A stretch of DNA of 64,000 nt, taken from Allobogoriella deserti. Lineage in GTDB: Bacteria; Actinomycetota; Actinomycetes; Actinomycetales; Actinomycetaceae. Position numbers and translations under genes: made by a program. The notes beneath the pieces are model-generated. The model ran no database searches. It worked only from the letters and a program-made list of their open reading frames with translations, and was not told the origin of the DNA. Every line of letters starts with the position of its first letter. Position 1 is the stretch's first letter. This document shows positions 17,338 to 26,174 of this stretch, in pieces. The stretch covers positions 124,001 to 188,000 of the forward strand of contig NZ_JBHUEE010000001.1 in the NCBI RefSeq assembly GCF_042680605.1. The letters are read 5' to 3'.

Positions 17338-18714
17338 ATGCCGGCTGAGGCCGTGGACGTCGTGGTGATCGGGATGGGGCCCGGCGGCGAGCACGCCGCC
17401 GCGCGGTTGGCGGAAGCCGGCCTGGACGTCGTCGGTGTCGAAGCCCGGCTGGTCGGTGGCGAGTGTCCGTACTGGGCGTGCGTGCCCACCAAGATGATGG
17501 TCCGCGCATCCGAGGCGCTCGCGGAGGCCAGACGCGTCGACGACCTCGCGGGACGAGCCGAGGTCAGCCCGAGCTGGACGCCGGTCGCCACCCGCATCCG
17601 CGAGGAGGCCACCACCGACTGGGACGACGCGGCCGCCGTCGAGCGGTTCGAGAAGTCAGGCGGCCGGTTCGTCCGCGGCCGGGCGCGCCTGACGGCCCCG
17701 GGTGAGGTGACCGTGACCACCGACGACGGCGAACGCGTCTTCGCCGCCGCCCGCGCCGTCGTGCTGAACCCCGGCACGGAGCCCACGCTGCCCCCGATCG
17801 AGGGGCTCGAATCCACCCCGTATTGGACCAACCGCGAGGCGGTGGCCGTCGCCGAGGTGCCGGACTCGCTCATCGTGATCGGTGGCGGTCCGGTCGGCTG
17901 CGAGTTCGCGCAGGTCTTCGCCCGGTTCAGTGCGGAGGTGACGGTTCTCGAGGCGGGGTCGCGGCTGCTGGCCGCCGACGAGCCGGAAGCCGGTGACCTC
18001 ATCGCCGAGACCTTCGCCGACGAGGGCGTCGCGGTGCACACGGACGCGCGCGCCGAGCGCGTCGAGTTCGACGGCGAGACGTTCACCCTGCACCTGGGCG
18101 GCGGACAACGCCTCACCGCCGCCCACCTGCTGGTCGCCGCCGGTCGCGGCACCGACCTGGAGGCGCTCGGCGTGGGCGCCGTCGGCCTGGACACCGCGGC
18201 TCGGACCGTCGACGTCGACGAGCACATGCGTGCGGCCGAGGGGGTCTGGGCGATCGGGGACGTCACCGGCCACGGCGCCTTCACCCACGTCTCGATGTAC
18301 CAGGCCGGCATCGCCGTCGCCGACATCCTCGGCCAGGACGGGCCGGGTGCCGACTACCGCGCCGTCCCGAGGGTGACCTTCACCGAACCCGAGGTCGGCG
18401 CCGTCGGCCTCACCGAGGAACAGGCCCGCGACCGTGGGCTGACCGTCCGCACCGGACAGGCACAGGTCTCTTCCTCGGCCCGTGGATGGATCCACGGCGC
18501 AGGTAGCGCCGGATTCGTCAAACTCGTCGAGGACGCGGATCGCGGTGTGCTGGTGGGGGCGACGGCGGCGGGCCCGTCCGGCGGGGAGATCCTCGGTGTA
18601 CTTGCCGTCGCCGTCCACGGCGAGGTCCCGACGGCGCAGCTGCGGGACATGATCTACGCCTATCCCACGTTCCACCGGACCATCGAGGACGCGCTGCGCG
18701 ACCTGGCTGCCTGA
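17338..18714 (+). CDS. FAD-dependent pyridine nucleotide-disulfide oxidoreductase
   Basis: A 458-residue flavoprotein of the dihydrolipoamide dehydrogenase/mercuric reductase group. The FAD-binding GMGPGGEHAA is at 12-21. The redox disulfide GGECPYWACVP has Cys43 and Cys48. The NAD(P)-binding GGGPVGCEFA lies near 181-190 and FAD-binding AIGDVTG near 303-309. The usual C-terminal catalytic His-Pro (HPT) is replaced: the motif reads YAYPTFHRT. The disulfide chemistry may therefore differ from a true lipoamide dehydrogenase. No lipoate enzymes are nearby. Confidence 0.85.
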   Translation: MPAEAVDVVVIGMGPGGEHAAARLAEAGLDVVGVEARLVGGECPYWACVPTKMMVRASEALAEARRVDDLAGRAEVSPSWTPVATRIREEATTDWDDAAAVERFEKSGGRFVRGRARLTAPGEVTVTTDDGERVFAAARAVVLNPGTEPTLPPIEGLESTPYWTNREAVAVAEVPDSLIVIGGGPVGCEFAQVFARFSAEVTVLEAGSRLLAADEPEAGDLIAETFADEGVAVHTDARAERVEFDGETFTLHLGGGQRLTAAHLLVAAGRGTDLEALGVGAVGLDTAARTVDVDEHMRAAEGVWAIGDVTGHGAFTHVSMYQAGIAVADILGQDGPGADYRAVPRVTFTEPEVGAVGLTEEQARDRGLTVRTGQAQVSSSARGWIHGAGSAGFVKLVEDADRGVLVGATAAGPSGGEILGVLAVAVHGEVPTAQLRDMIYAYPTFHRTIEDALRDLAA

Positions 18715-18766
18715 ACAGGGAGCATCCCGGCCCTCGGCACCGACCGCTCTGCTCGTCCGGCCGAGC

Positions 18767-20824
18767 TCACACCAGGTCGCGCGGGATGCGCCGCTCCCAG
18801 TTCTGCGAGTACACGCGCGGATGACCCTGCTGCTCGTCCAGCTCGTACGCGTCGAGCTGGGCGTTGATCAGGAAGTCTGAGGTCGTGCACGTGAGCACCG
18901 TGCGCGTGGTCACCTCGACGCGCCAGTCGTCGCCGTTCTCCAGCCGCCGTACCGTGCGTGTCTCGCCCCGGGCCGAGGTGACGTCGTTCCACCGGAAGCT
19001 GTACCACTCGCGGGTGTCACGGTGGATGATCGTTCCGGTGTCCTCGATCCGGAACGTGCCCTGGTCGTTGACGATCTCCAACGTCGAGATATCGGTGGCG
19101 AGGTCACGGGTGACTCGCCAGGCGTGCTCGCCGGTGGCGAGCACCGACGTCTCCGCCTCCGGTGCGGCCTCCGGCGGCCCGAACTCGCGCAGGTGATCAT
19201 CCTCCGGTCGAGGCGTGCGGACAGGAAGCAGGAGTGCGCTGGCGCCGGTGGTGATCGTGACCGTGGCGGGCTCCGGTGGCGGCCACACCAGCGGCCAGTA
19301 CGACGTCGAGATCGACACCCGCAGCCGGTGCCCGGCCGGGAACACCTGGGCTACGCCGTTGAGCTCGACCTCGACCGGGTAGCGGACACCGGGTTCGAGT
19401 GGTGCGGGCTGTGCGCTGCCGTCGCGGTGCGTGAGGTTCAGGACACCGTAGGTCACTCGCGTGGCCTCACCGTCGGGGTGGACGTCCGAGAGACGGACCG
19501 CGAGCTGGGCGACCGGCCGGTCCGCCGACACCTCGAGCCGTACTCGCGCCAGGCCGAGGACCTCGAGAGTCTCCGGCAGCGGTTCCGTCTCGAAGACGAG
19601 CGCGCCGCCGTCCTCCTCGCGCTGGTCGTAGGGCAGGTCGGGAACGGCGGAGTAGGAGGCCCATTTGCCGGCGAACATCCCGACGCTCAGCGGCGACTGC
19701 AGCGTCAGCCGGTCCTGGGCCGGCGGTGCGCCGTCGGACGCGTCGTCGGTGATGTCCACCAGATGGTGCGCCGTGAACCGGTACTCGCGTTCCGTCAGAT
19801 CGGGTGCCGGCCAGCTCGGTTCGGCGACCCACCTGCCCGGTCGGTCCTCGTAGGTGGCCGAGGGCGGGACGCTGTCCTGCATCCACACACGCAGCATCGG
19901 CTCGTCCTCGATCCCGGTGTCGTGGCCCTTGAGCCAGTGGTCCCACCAGCGCACGACCTCCTGGAGGAAGCCGATGGCGGGACCGGGTACACCGAGGTGC
20001 GGATAACGATGCCCCCATGGACCGATGAGTCCGCGGCGCGGGACGTCGAGGTTCTCCAGGAGCCGGAAGATCGCGTTGGTGTACCCGTCGGCCCAGCCAC
20101 CGACGGCCATGACCGGGCACCGCACCCGTGTGTAGTCCTCGCACACGGACGCGGGCTTCCAGTACTCGTCCCGTCGCTGGTGCCGCAGCCACGTGTCGAG
20201 CCAGAGGCCGCTGCCCTCGAGCCGCTCGCGCCACATCTCCCGCCACCGGTCGCCGACCACGGCGGGGTCGGGCGGGAGGCTGTTGAAGGCGAACATGACG
20301 GTCGCCTCGGAGAGGTTGTCCGCCAGGAGGCAACCGCCCATGTAATGCATGTTGTCGACGTACAGATCGTCCGTGGCGGAGGCGCTGATGACCGCCTTGA
20401 GCGCCGGGGGGTTCATGGCAGCCAGCTGGAGGGCGTTGAACCCGCCCCAGGAGATGCCCATCATGCCGACGTTGCCGTCGCACCAGGGCTGGTCGGCGAG
20501 CCAGCTGATGACATCTTCGGCGTCCCGGTGCTCCTGCGGCCGGTACTCGTCGACCAGGACGCCGTCGGAGTCGCCGCTGCCGCGCAGGTCCACCCGCACA
20601 CAGGCGTAGCCGTGGCCCGCGATGTAGGGGTGGTTATACGCGTCGCGCCCACGGGTGCTGTCCCGCTTGCGGTACGGGATGTACTCGACGACGGCGGGCA
20701 CCGGATCGGTCACGGCATCGATGGGTCGCCAGATGCGGGCGGCGACGCGCTGACCGTCACGCAGCGGGACGAAGACATTCTCGAGGGTCTCGATCTCGTG
20801 GGGGAGTTCGGTGACGCTCCTCAT
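18767..20824 (-). CDS. CocE/NonD-family hydrolase (X-Pro peptidase S15 type)
   Basis: A 685-residue alpha/beta hydrolase. The nucleophile elbow GISWGGFN places Ser125, followed by a conserved C-terminal His region and a jelly-roll PepX_C domain (about 420-580). The family hydrolyses esters or X-Pro peptides. No signal peptide is seen, so it probably acts in the cytoplasm. The ATG at 20822-20824 overlaps the stop of the ATP-grasp gene (ATGA) and is preceded by GGAGGATC, so the two are translationally coupled. The coupling suggests a shared substrate, perhaps a peptide-like molecule. That is inference. Confidence 0.8.
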   Translation of the reverse strand: MRSVTELPHEIETLENVFVPLRDGQRVAARIWRPIDAVTDPVPAVVEYIPYRKRDSTRGRDAYNHPYIAGHGYACVRVDLRGSGDSDGVLVDEYRPQEHRDAEDVISWLADQPWCDGNVGMMGISWGGFNALQLAAMNPPALKAVISASATDDLYVDNMHYMGGCLLADNLSEATVMFAFNSLPPDPAVVGDRWREMWRERLEGSGLWLDTWLRHQRRDEYWKPASVCEDYTRVRCPVMAVGGWADGYTNAIFRLLENLDVPRRGLIGPWGHRYPHLGVPGPAIGFLQEVVRWWDHWLKGHDTGIEDEPMLRVWMQDSVPPSATYEDRPGRWVAEPSWPAPDLTEREYRFTAHHLVDITDDASDGAPPAQDRLTLQSPLSVGMFAGKWASYSAVPDLPYDQREEDGGALVFETEPLPETLEVLGLARVRLEVSADRPVAQLAVRLSDVHPDGEATRVTYGVLNLTHRDGSAQPAPLEPGVRYPVEVELNGVAQVFPAGHRLRVSISTSYWPLVWPPPEPATVTITTGASALLLPVRTPRPEDDHLREFGPPEAAPEAETSVLATGEHAWRVTRDLATDISTLEIVNDQGTFRIEDTGTIIHRDTREWYSFRWNDVTSARGETRTVRRLENGDDWRVEVTTRTVLTCTTSDFLINAQLDAYELDEQQGHPRVYSQNWERRIPRDLV

Positions 20825-22137
20825 CCATGATCCTCCTCGGGGACGGGGTCGAACTCGAAGGGCAGCAGTTCCGTGGCTCGCCGCCGGCGGTCGTCCAGCT
20901 CTTGGCGACTGCCGGCGCCCAGGTAGACGTGACCGAGGGTGTAGCTGTAGCTGTCCTGGTGGGGAAGGTCGGAGAGCCGGTCCCCCGGCGCCACCTGGAA
21001 CGTGGCCCGGGCGCCGGGGAAGGCGCGGTCCAGCGCCTCGAGATCCTCCTCGGACGGGACCCGCCGCACGACGGCGTCCTCGCCCCGGTGGATGACGTGG
21101 CACTGCGCCGCGACGGCGTACCGCCCCTGCCGGTGCGGCATCTGCGGGGGCTCACCGAGGGCCACGTCGATCGCGACCTCGTGGTTCGAGGACCCGTCGA
21201 CGAGGAGGAACAGCTCGCTGTGCGACTGGGAGATCCGGGTGTTGACCTCGATGAGCCAGAGCTTGTCCGCCTCGCGGTCCCACATGAACTCCACGTTGAA
21301 GGCACCGTCGTCGTATCCGACGTGGCGGAGGAATCGTTCGGCGACGTCGATCATCCGTTCCTGGACCTCGGCCGGGACGGTCCCGGCGGGGTAGTCGAGG
21401 CGCTCGATGCTGGTGCCGTCCTCGTCCCGGTGCATGTCGACCACGCCGTGGACGTGGAACTCCCCGCGGGCGAGAACCCCCTCGGGGGCGGCCTGGATTC
21501 CGGTGATGATCTCCTCCGCGAGGCAGGTGTTGCCGCCGTTGCCGACGAGCTCCGGCGGCAGGTCGACGCGGCGCAGGGCCTGGTTGAACGCGTCGCCGAG
21601 GTCGGTGATCTCGGCGCGGATCTGCTCCAGGGCCGCGGTGAGCTCATCCTCGTCGTGGATGGCGAAGCCGAGGCTCGAGGAGTGTGCCTTGACCGGCTTG
21701 ATCCAGAACGGGAAGGGCAGGTCAACCTGCACGTCCTTCTCGAACGGGTCGACGGCGGCGAAGCCCGGCACCACCTCGGGCACGCTGGCTTGCTGTTCCA
21801 GGCGACTCCAGTACTTGTGCTCGCACTTCAGCACGCTGGTGAGCGAGGGCGAGGCGATGCCGCGCTCATCGGCCAGGATCGGGGCGAGGACGGAGCTCGG
21901 GAAGTCCCAGTGGCAGACGATCGCGTCCACGGACCCGGGGAAGGCGTCGAGCTCGGTCCGAGCGTCGTCGAGCAAGGCGTCGAAGTCGTGGTTGGTCTCG
22001 CGGACCAGGCGGTCGTAGCTGAGCAAGCCGTGGAAGGCGAAACGTTCCGCGCCGCGGATGCTCTCGAGCTCGGTGCGCTGCAGCTGCGTGAGGGCGAGGA
22101 CGAACACGTTGCGCCGCGGCGCCGTCGTCTGGTTCAT
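20821..22137 (-). CDS. ATP-grasp ligase-like protein
   Basis: A 438-residue ATP-grasp protein. The nucleotide-binding segment FPFWIKPVKAHSSSLGF (about 141-157) carries the ATP-binding Lys. The Mg-binding residues fall in FNVEFMWDREADKLWLIEVNTR (about 305-326). An N-terminal pre-ATP-grasp region precedes these. Such enzymes form acyl-phosphates and ligate a carboxylate to an amine, thiol or hydroxyl group. Substrates are unknown. It is the first gene of a two-gene operon with the CocE/NonD hydrolase, divergent from a TetR regulator. Confidence 0.75.
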   Translation of the reverse strand: MNQTTAPRRNVFVLALTQLQRTELESIRGAERFAFHGLLSYDRLVRETNHDFDALLDDARTELDAFPGSVDAIVCHWDFPSSVLAPILADERGIASPSLTSVLKCEHKYWSRLEQQASVPEVVPGFAAVDPFEKDVQVDLPFPFWIKPVKAHSSSLGFAIHDEDELTAALEQIRAEITDLGDAFNQALRRVDLPPELVGNGGNTCLAEEIITGIQAAPEGVLARGEFHVHGVVDMHRDEDGTSIERLDYPAGTVPAEVQERMIDVAERFLRHVGYDDGAFNVEFMWDREADKLWLIEVNTRISQSHSELFLLVDGSSNHEVAIDVALGEPPQMPHRQGRYAVAAQCHVIHRGEDAVVRRVPSEEDLEALDRAFPGARATFQVAPGDRLSDLPHQDSYSYTLGHVYLGAGSRQELDDRRRRATELLPFEFDPVPEEDHG

Positions 22138-22343
22138 GCGATGCGACGCAACCACCCGGGGCCGGGGGCCGCAACAGGAGCGCGGGACGCGGCCCGGCCA
22201 GTGCAACGCCGCAGCTTCCTCGTCAACGCGCTCCTCGTCTGGCAGGCGTGGGTTCTGACGCCCGATCTGGGCTGGCCCGCCACGCATCCGCGGGGCCGTC
22301 GTGCCGTCACACCGACATGAAGGCGGTCGATTCGTTCCTCTGT

Positions 22344-22357
22344 ACCTACTAGTAGGT
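22344..22357. promoter_or_regulatory. Palindromic operator at TetR promoter
   Basis: ACCTACTAGTAGGT is a perfect 14-bp palindrome. Its right half overlaps a -10-like TAGGTT (22353-22358), which lies seven bases before the ATG at 22366. This is the position expected for autorepression by the TetR-family protein encoded directly downstream. It also lies between the divergent ATP-grasp operon and the regulator. Confidence 0.75.
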
Positions 22358-22365
22358 TTAGAGTG

Positions 22366-22971
22366 ATGGGTATGGATACCCGGGAACGGCTCGTCGCAAC
22401 GATGGGCGAACTCATGTGGGAACGCGGGTACGCCGACACGAGCCCACGCGACGTGCGCGAACGCGCCGGCGTGGGACAGGGGAGCCAGTACCACCACTTC
22501 CGGTCGAAGCGGGATCTGGCGCTCGCCGCCCTGGAGCGCAACGTCGCCGATCTACTGCCGGCGACGTCGGACCTCGACGGTGCGGGCGATCCCATGGCCC
22601 GGATCGAGGCGTACCTCTTGCGGCCGCGTGACGCACTCAAGGGCTGCAAGGTCGGCCGGATGACGCAGGACCCGCAAGTCCGTGAAGACCCGGTGCTGCT
22701 CGCTCCGGTCGCCGAGGCTTTCGCGCAGGTCCATGACCGGTGGGTCAGCGTGTTGCGGGAGGCGATCGCCGCGGGCGTCCTCCGGCAGGACCTGGACCCG
22801 GGCCGGCTCGCGCACACCCTGATGGCCGTGATCCAGGGCGGGTACGTCCTTGCGATCGCCCAGCAGGACCCGGGCCCCTTCCGTGATGCGCGCGACGGCG
22901 TGCTCGAACTCCTGCGGGCGTCCGCGACCGGCGCCGACGACCCGAGACCGAACACCGACGAAAGGCAGTGA
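22366..22971 (+). CDS. TetR-family transcriptional regulator
   Basis: A 201-residue regulator. The N-terminal helix-turn-helix (about 8-48) reads as ERLVATMGELMWERGY, then a recognition helix VGQGSQYHHFRSK. The ligand-binding half resembles the TetR C-terminal domain found with electrophile- or drug-sensing members, and contains a Cys in KGCKVGR. The ATG at 22366 is chosen because it is seven bases after TAGGTT with no ribosome binding site; GTG 22363 and ATG 22372 are alternatives. The GAPDH gene follows, its start next to this stop, so the pair is one operon behind the palindromic operator. Confidence 0.85.
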   Translation: MGMDTRERLVATMGELMWERGYADTSPRDVRERAGVGQGSQYHHFRSKRDLALAALERNVADLLPATSDLDGAGDPMARIEAYLLRPRDALKGCKVGRMTQDPQVREDPVLLAPVAEAFAQVHDRWVSVLREAIAAGVLRQDLDPGRLAHTLMAVIQGGYVLAIAQQDPGPFRDARDGVLELLRASATGADDPRPNTDERQ

Positions 22972-22976
22972 ACGAG

Positions 22977-23981
22977 ATGACGGTACGCATCGGCATCAAC
23001 GGATTCGGACGCATCGGGCGCAGCTTCCTGCGTGCCGCGCTCGCCGGTGACGCGGACGTCGAGGTGGTCGCGGTCAACGACCTCGCCGACGCCCGCACGC
23101 TGGCCGCCCTGCTGGAGTGGGACTCGCTGAGTGGTCACCTCGCGGGGGTCTCGGTCGACGGCGACGCGATACGCGTCGGGGATCGGCGCATGGCTGTGTA
23201 CGCCGAACCCGACCCGGCCGCGATCCGTTGGGCAGGCGCCGGAGTCGACGTCGTCATCGAGTCCACCGGGCGGTTCACGGACGGCTCAGCCGCTGCCGCA
23301 CACCTGACGGGCGGGGCGAAGAAGGTGGTCGTCTCGGCGCCCGCGAAGGGCGACGTTCCCACCGTCGTCCTCGGCGTGAACGATGACGGGCTCGACCCCG
23401 CTGGCCATGACGTCTTCTCCAACGGCTCGTGCACCACGAACTCCCTCGCGCCCTTGGCGAAGGTTCTCCACGAGGCCTTCGGTATCGAGTCCGGTCTGAT
23501 GACCACCGTGCACGCGTACACCAGCGATCAGCGGCTGCAGGACGCGCCGCACGCGGATCTGCGCCGCGCGCGTGCTGCGGCCGTCTCCACGATCCCGGCC
23601 TCCTCGGGCGCCGCGGCGGCGATCGGGAAGGTTCTGCCCGAGCTCGACGGTCGGCTCACCGGCGCGGCACTGCGCGTGCCGGTCCCGGTCGGTTCCATCA
23701 CCGACCTCACCGTTGTGCTGGAGCGCGCCGCCGATGCCGCAGAGGTCAACGCCGCGTTCCGGGAGGCGGCGGCGACCACGCCGCTCGGGCGGTACCTGCA
23801 GTACTCGGAGGCGCCGCTGGTCTCCGCCGACATCGTCGGCAATCCGCACTCGTCCGTCTTCGACGCCCCGCTGACGCAGGCGGCGGGGCGCCAGGTCAAG
23901 GTGCACGGCTGGTACGACAACGAATGGGGCTTCTCCAATCGACTGGTGGAGTTCGCGGAGCGGATCGGCGCGGCGCTGTGA
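22977..23981 (+). CDS. gap: Glyceraldehyde-3-phosphate dehydrogenase paralogue, type I
   Basis: A 334-residue NAD-dependent GAPDH. The Rossmann motif INGFGRIGR is at 7-15 and catalytic Cys152 is in SNGSCTTNS. The base His lies in TVHAYTSDQ, and WYDNEWGFSNR is near the end. It departs from the usual housekeeping sequence: SNASCTTNC has become SNGSCTTNS, losing the second Cys of the CxxxC pair, and IPTTTGAA has become IPASSGAA. It is encoded behind a TetR regulator rather than with pgk and tpi, so it is probably a conditional or resistant second enzyme. The ATG at 22977 gives the canonical N-terminus; GTG 22968 overlaps the tetR stop. Confidence 0.85.
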   Translation: MTVRIGINGFGRIGRSFLRAALAGDADVEVVAVNDLADARTLAALLEWDSLSGHLAGVSVDGDAIRVGDRRMAVYAEPDPAAIRWAGAGVDVVIESTGRFTDGSAAAAHLTGGAKKVVVSAPAKGDVPTVVLGVNDDGLDPAGHDVFSNGSCTTNSLAPLAKVLHEAFGIESGLMTTVHAYTSDQRLQDAPHADLRRARAAAVSTIPASSGAAAAIGKVLPELDGRLTGAALRVPVPVGSITDLTVVLERAADAAEVNAAFREAAATTPLGRYLQYSEAPLVSADIVGNPHSSVFDAPLTQAAGRQVKVHGWYDNEWGFSNRLVEFAERIGAAL

Positions 23982-24093
23982 GGAGGTGCGGTGTCCGCCT
24001 GGGGGTCAGACAGGCGCGGTGCCGACTCGCCGGTGAGCCACGAGCCGCAGGCGTGCTTGGATAGGACGCCGAGGCACGCGAGGAGGCGCCGTC

Positions 24094-24517
24094 ATGGAAC
24101 TGAAGGTCAACATCCAGGTGTCGGTCGACGGCGTGTTCCAGGCCAACGGCGGACGTCATCCGGACTTCGACCCGGGTATGGAGCGGGGCGGGTGGGCACG
24201 ACCGCTGTTCGACGACAAGTCACTCGCCGACATCAGTGACTACTACGGGCGAGCCGACGCCTTCCTGTTCGGCCGGCGGACGTACGAGATGTTCGCCTGG
24301 TCCTGGGGGTACCGGCACCTGGGGGGCGGACGCGGGTGACAACCCGATCTCCATCGCACTGAACACACGACCGAAGTACGTCGCCTCCACCACCCTCACC
24401 GATCCCGACTGGGCGAACACGACCGTCATCTCCGGGGACCTCGCCACCGCGGTCCGCGATCTCAAGGCTCGGCCTGGCGGCGAACTTCAAGTGCACGGCA
24501 GTGCCGCGCTGGCCCGG
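24094..24517 (+). pseudogene. Dihydrofolate-reductase-like (RibD C-terminal) gene, N-terminal half
   Basis: The start MELKVNIQVSVDGVFQANGG has a GAGGAGG site in front, and FGRRTYEMFAWSWG follows, all typical of the RibD C-terminal/DHFR-like family. One extra G in the run near 24310 shifts the frame, after which the family sequence continues (DNPISIALN, KYVASTTL, GELQVHGSAALAR). Homology stops abruptly at 24517. The missing C-terminal third is found 8.5 kb downstream at 33018 on the same strand. The gene is therefore broken by both a frameshift and an insertion. Confidence 0.85.
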
Positions 24518-24753
24518 CCCCCGTCGGCGCCGAACCTCCGGCGCCTCAGCAGTCGAACCCGACGTTCGCACAGCGGCTGCGACAGAGGGCAGAAGAGCGC
24601 CGGCAACCCCAACCAGAGGAGGATGGAGGGACGACGCCACGGGAACGTGTGACACAGGCCCGAGAGCGGTTGCGCGAGCGGCGCCAACGCCCGGATGGCG
24701 ACGACCAACCACCACAGGCGTATGGCCCTACACGGCGAGGCCCTCAGTTGTGA
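24518..24753 (+). pseudogene. C-terminal remnant of an unknown island protein
   Basis: From the left island edge a frame is open to the TGA at 24751-24753. It reads as a charged, coiled-coil-like tail (FAQRLRQRAEERRQ, then TQARERLRERRQRP) ending GPTRRGPQL. The downstream AAA ATPase ends almost the same way (ARLRAAREQLRER, ending GPTRGGPQL). A third copy of the last residues occurs at about 30049-30072. No start codon is associated with it. It is best read as the 3' end of a gene cut by the island boundary. Confidence 0.5.
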
Positions 24754-24762
24754 GCGCCCGAT

Positions 24763-24803
24763 TTACGGTCTGTTACGGTTTGCTTATCCGTAACAAACCG
24801 TAA
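24763..24803 (+). promoter_or_regulatory. TTACGG inverted-repeat array before the AAA ATPase
   Basis: TTACGG occurs at 24763 and 24773, and its complement CCGTAA at 24788 and 24798. The two direct copies on each side are spaced exactly 10 bp apart. The inner pair forms a perfect 10-bp inverted repeat (TTACGGTTTG, 24773-24782, with CAAACCGTAA, 24794-24803). The array ends 12 bases before the ATPase start and overlaps where its promoter should be. It is probably an operator or iteron-like binding site. Confidence 0.6.
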
Positions 24804-24815
24804 TTGGGGTACAAG

Positions 24816-26174
24816 ATGGAGCCGAGTCCGTACACCCCGAGCGAACCTCCTCGCGTGTTCGTGGGCCGGGAGCAGGAGCGCACGCTGCTGCGCGACCGGC
24901 TTGCACGAGTGATCGCGTACGGCGAGATGATGGGCCCGCTGAGTGTGGTGACGGGCGCGCGAGGGCTCGGTAAGACCTCTCTTCTGGCCGATGTGGGGGA
25001 GCGGGCCGCCAGAGATGGCTTCGTGGTGGCCTGGGTCTCTGGGATCAAGCACCAGCGGTTCTTGCCCGACGTCGTCGACCGCGTCACCCGATCGCTCGAG
25101 CGCGCCGACGTCCTTGGAACCGATTCCTCGCGTCCCGCGCGACGCGTCAAGGATCTGGGCGTCGAGGTCAACCTCGGCGTCGGAAAGGTGTCCGCCACGG
25201 TCGGACTCGACGAGGCCAAGGAGGCAGCGACCAGTCCTGCACTGGTGGGCCCGGTGGAGGATTTCTTCCACCACACAGCGAATCTCGCCCGCGACCGGGG
25301 CGGAGCGGGCCTGTTGGTCGTGATCGACGAGCTGCACGAACCGCTCACCTCACGCGCCGAACGCGAGTACATCGCGCATGGCCCTGCGGTGGTGGACGCG
25401 GGCGTGCTGCTCAACGCCGCACAGAACATGAGCCGTGAACGGGAGCGCTACCCGGTGGGATTCATCGGCGCTGGGCTGCCGCAGACAAAGGCCCTGCTGA
25501 TGCGGGCCGCTACCTTCGGTGAACGGACGAGGGAAGTCGCCTTGACGGGCTTGGACGAGCAGACCGCCAAGGCCGTCTTGACCGAACCAGCCAAGCAGCT
25601 GGACGTCAGCTGGAGTGCGGACGTACTAGACATGGCCCACGCCGAGAGTGGCGGCTACCCTCCAGCGCTCCAGACGATCGGCGAAGCCGCGTGGCACGCT
25701 GCACGGCCCGAGCGCGGGGACGTGATCACGCTCGAGCACGTGACCGCTGCACAGCCGGCGGTTCGTTCCGAGATGACGTCGCTCTTCCAGGCTCGGTGGG
25801 ACGTCGCCACGGACGGCGAGAGGGACTTCTTGCGAGCCATGGCTAGCCAGCCTGGCACGGAGGTGCGGCGTGGCGACGTTGCCGAGGAGCTAGGCAAAGA
25901 CAGCGACGACCTCGGCATGGTGCGACGGAGCCTGATCAACAAAGGGATCATCGACGCTCCGGCACGAGGGCGCCTTCGATTCACCATCCCCGGTTTCGGA
26001 GAGTTCGTCCGCTCACAGCGCGCCGATAGCGATGACGAACAGGGGCAGCAGCAGTCAGCGTCCGGTGCGCGGCTCCGCGCCGCCCGTGAACAGCTACGCG
26101 AGCGCACAAGCCACCGAACCGCGCGGCACGACCTGCCGCGACACGGACCAACACGGGGCGGACCCCAGCTCTAG
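24816..26174 (+). CDS. AAA ATPase with C-terminal winged-helix-like region
   Basis: A 452-residue protein. The N-terminal FVGREQERTLLRDRL and Walker A GARGLGKTS (about 47-55) are of the Orc1/Cdc6-STAND-like AAA type. Walker B is LLVVIDELHE near residue 170 and a sensor region follows. About 330-400 looks like a winged helix (ERDFLRAMAS, then VRRSLINKGIID). The last 45 residues are a basic tail shared with the remnant at 24518-24753. ATG at 24816 is preferred to TTG at 24804. The role is unknown; similar ATPases are common island cargo and could control element maintenance or act in defence. Confidence 0.65.
   Translation: MEPSPYTPSEPPRVFVGREQERTLLRDRLARVIAYGEMMGPLSVVTGARGLGKTSLLADVGERAARDGFVVAWVSGIKHQRFLPDVVDRVTRSLERADVLGTDSSRPARRVKDLGVEVNLGVGKVSATVGLDEAKEAATSPALVGPVEDFFHHTANLARDRGGAGLLVVIDELHEPLTSRAEREYIAHGPAVVDAGVLLNAAQNMSRERERYPVGFIGAGLPQTKALLMRAATFGERTREVALTGLDEQTAKAVLTEPAKQLDVSWSADVLDMAHAESGGYPPALQTIGEAAWHAARPERGDVITLEHVTAAQPAVRSEMTSLFQARWDVATDGERDFLRAMASQPGTEVRRGDVAEELGKDSDDLGMVRRSLINKGIIDAPARGRLRFTIPGFGEFVRSQRADSDDEQGQQQSASGARLRAAREQLRERTSHRTARHDLPRHGPTRGGPQL

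Noticed and set aside
24236..24652. Separate intact gene in the second frame of the DHFR-like region
   Set aside because: Its middle part is the frameshifted continuation of the DHFR-like gene, and its end is island sequence in a non-coding frame.
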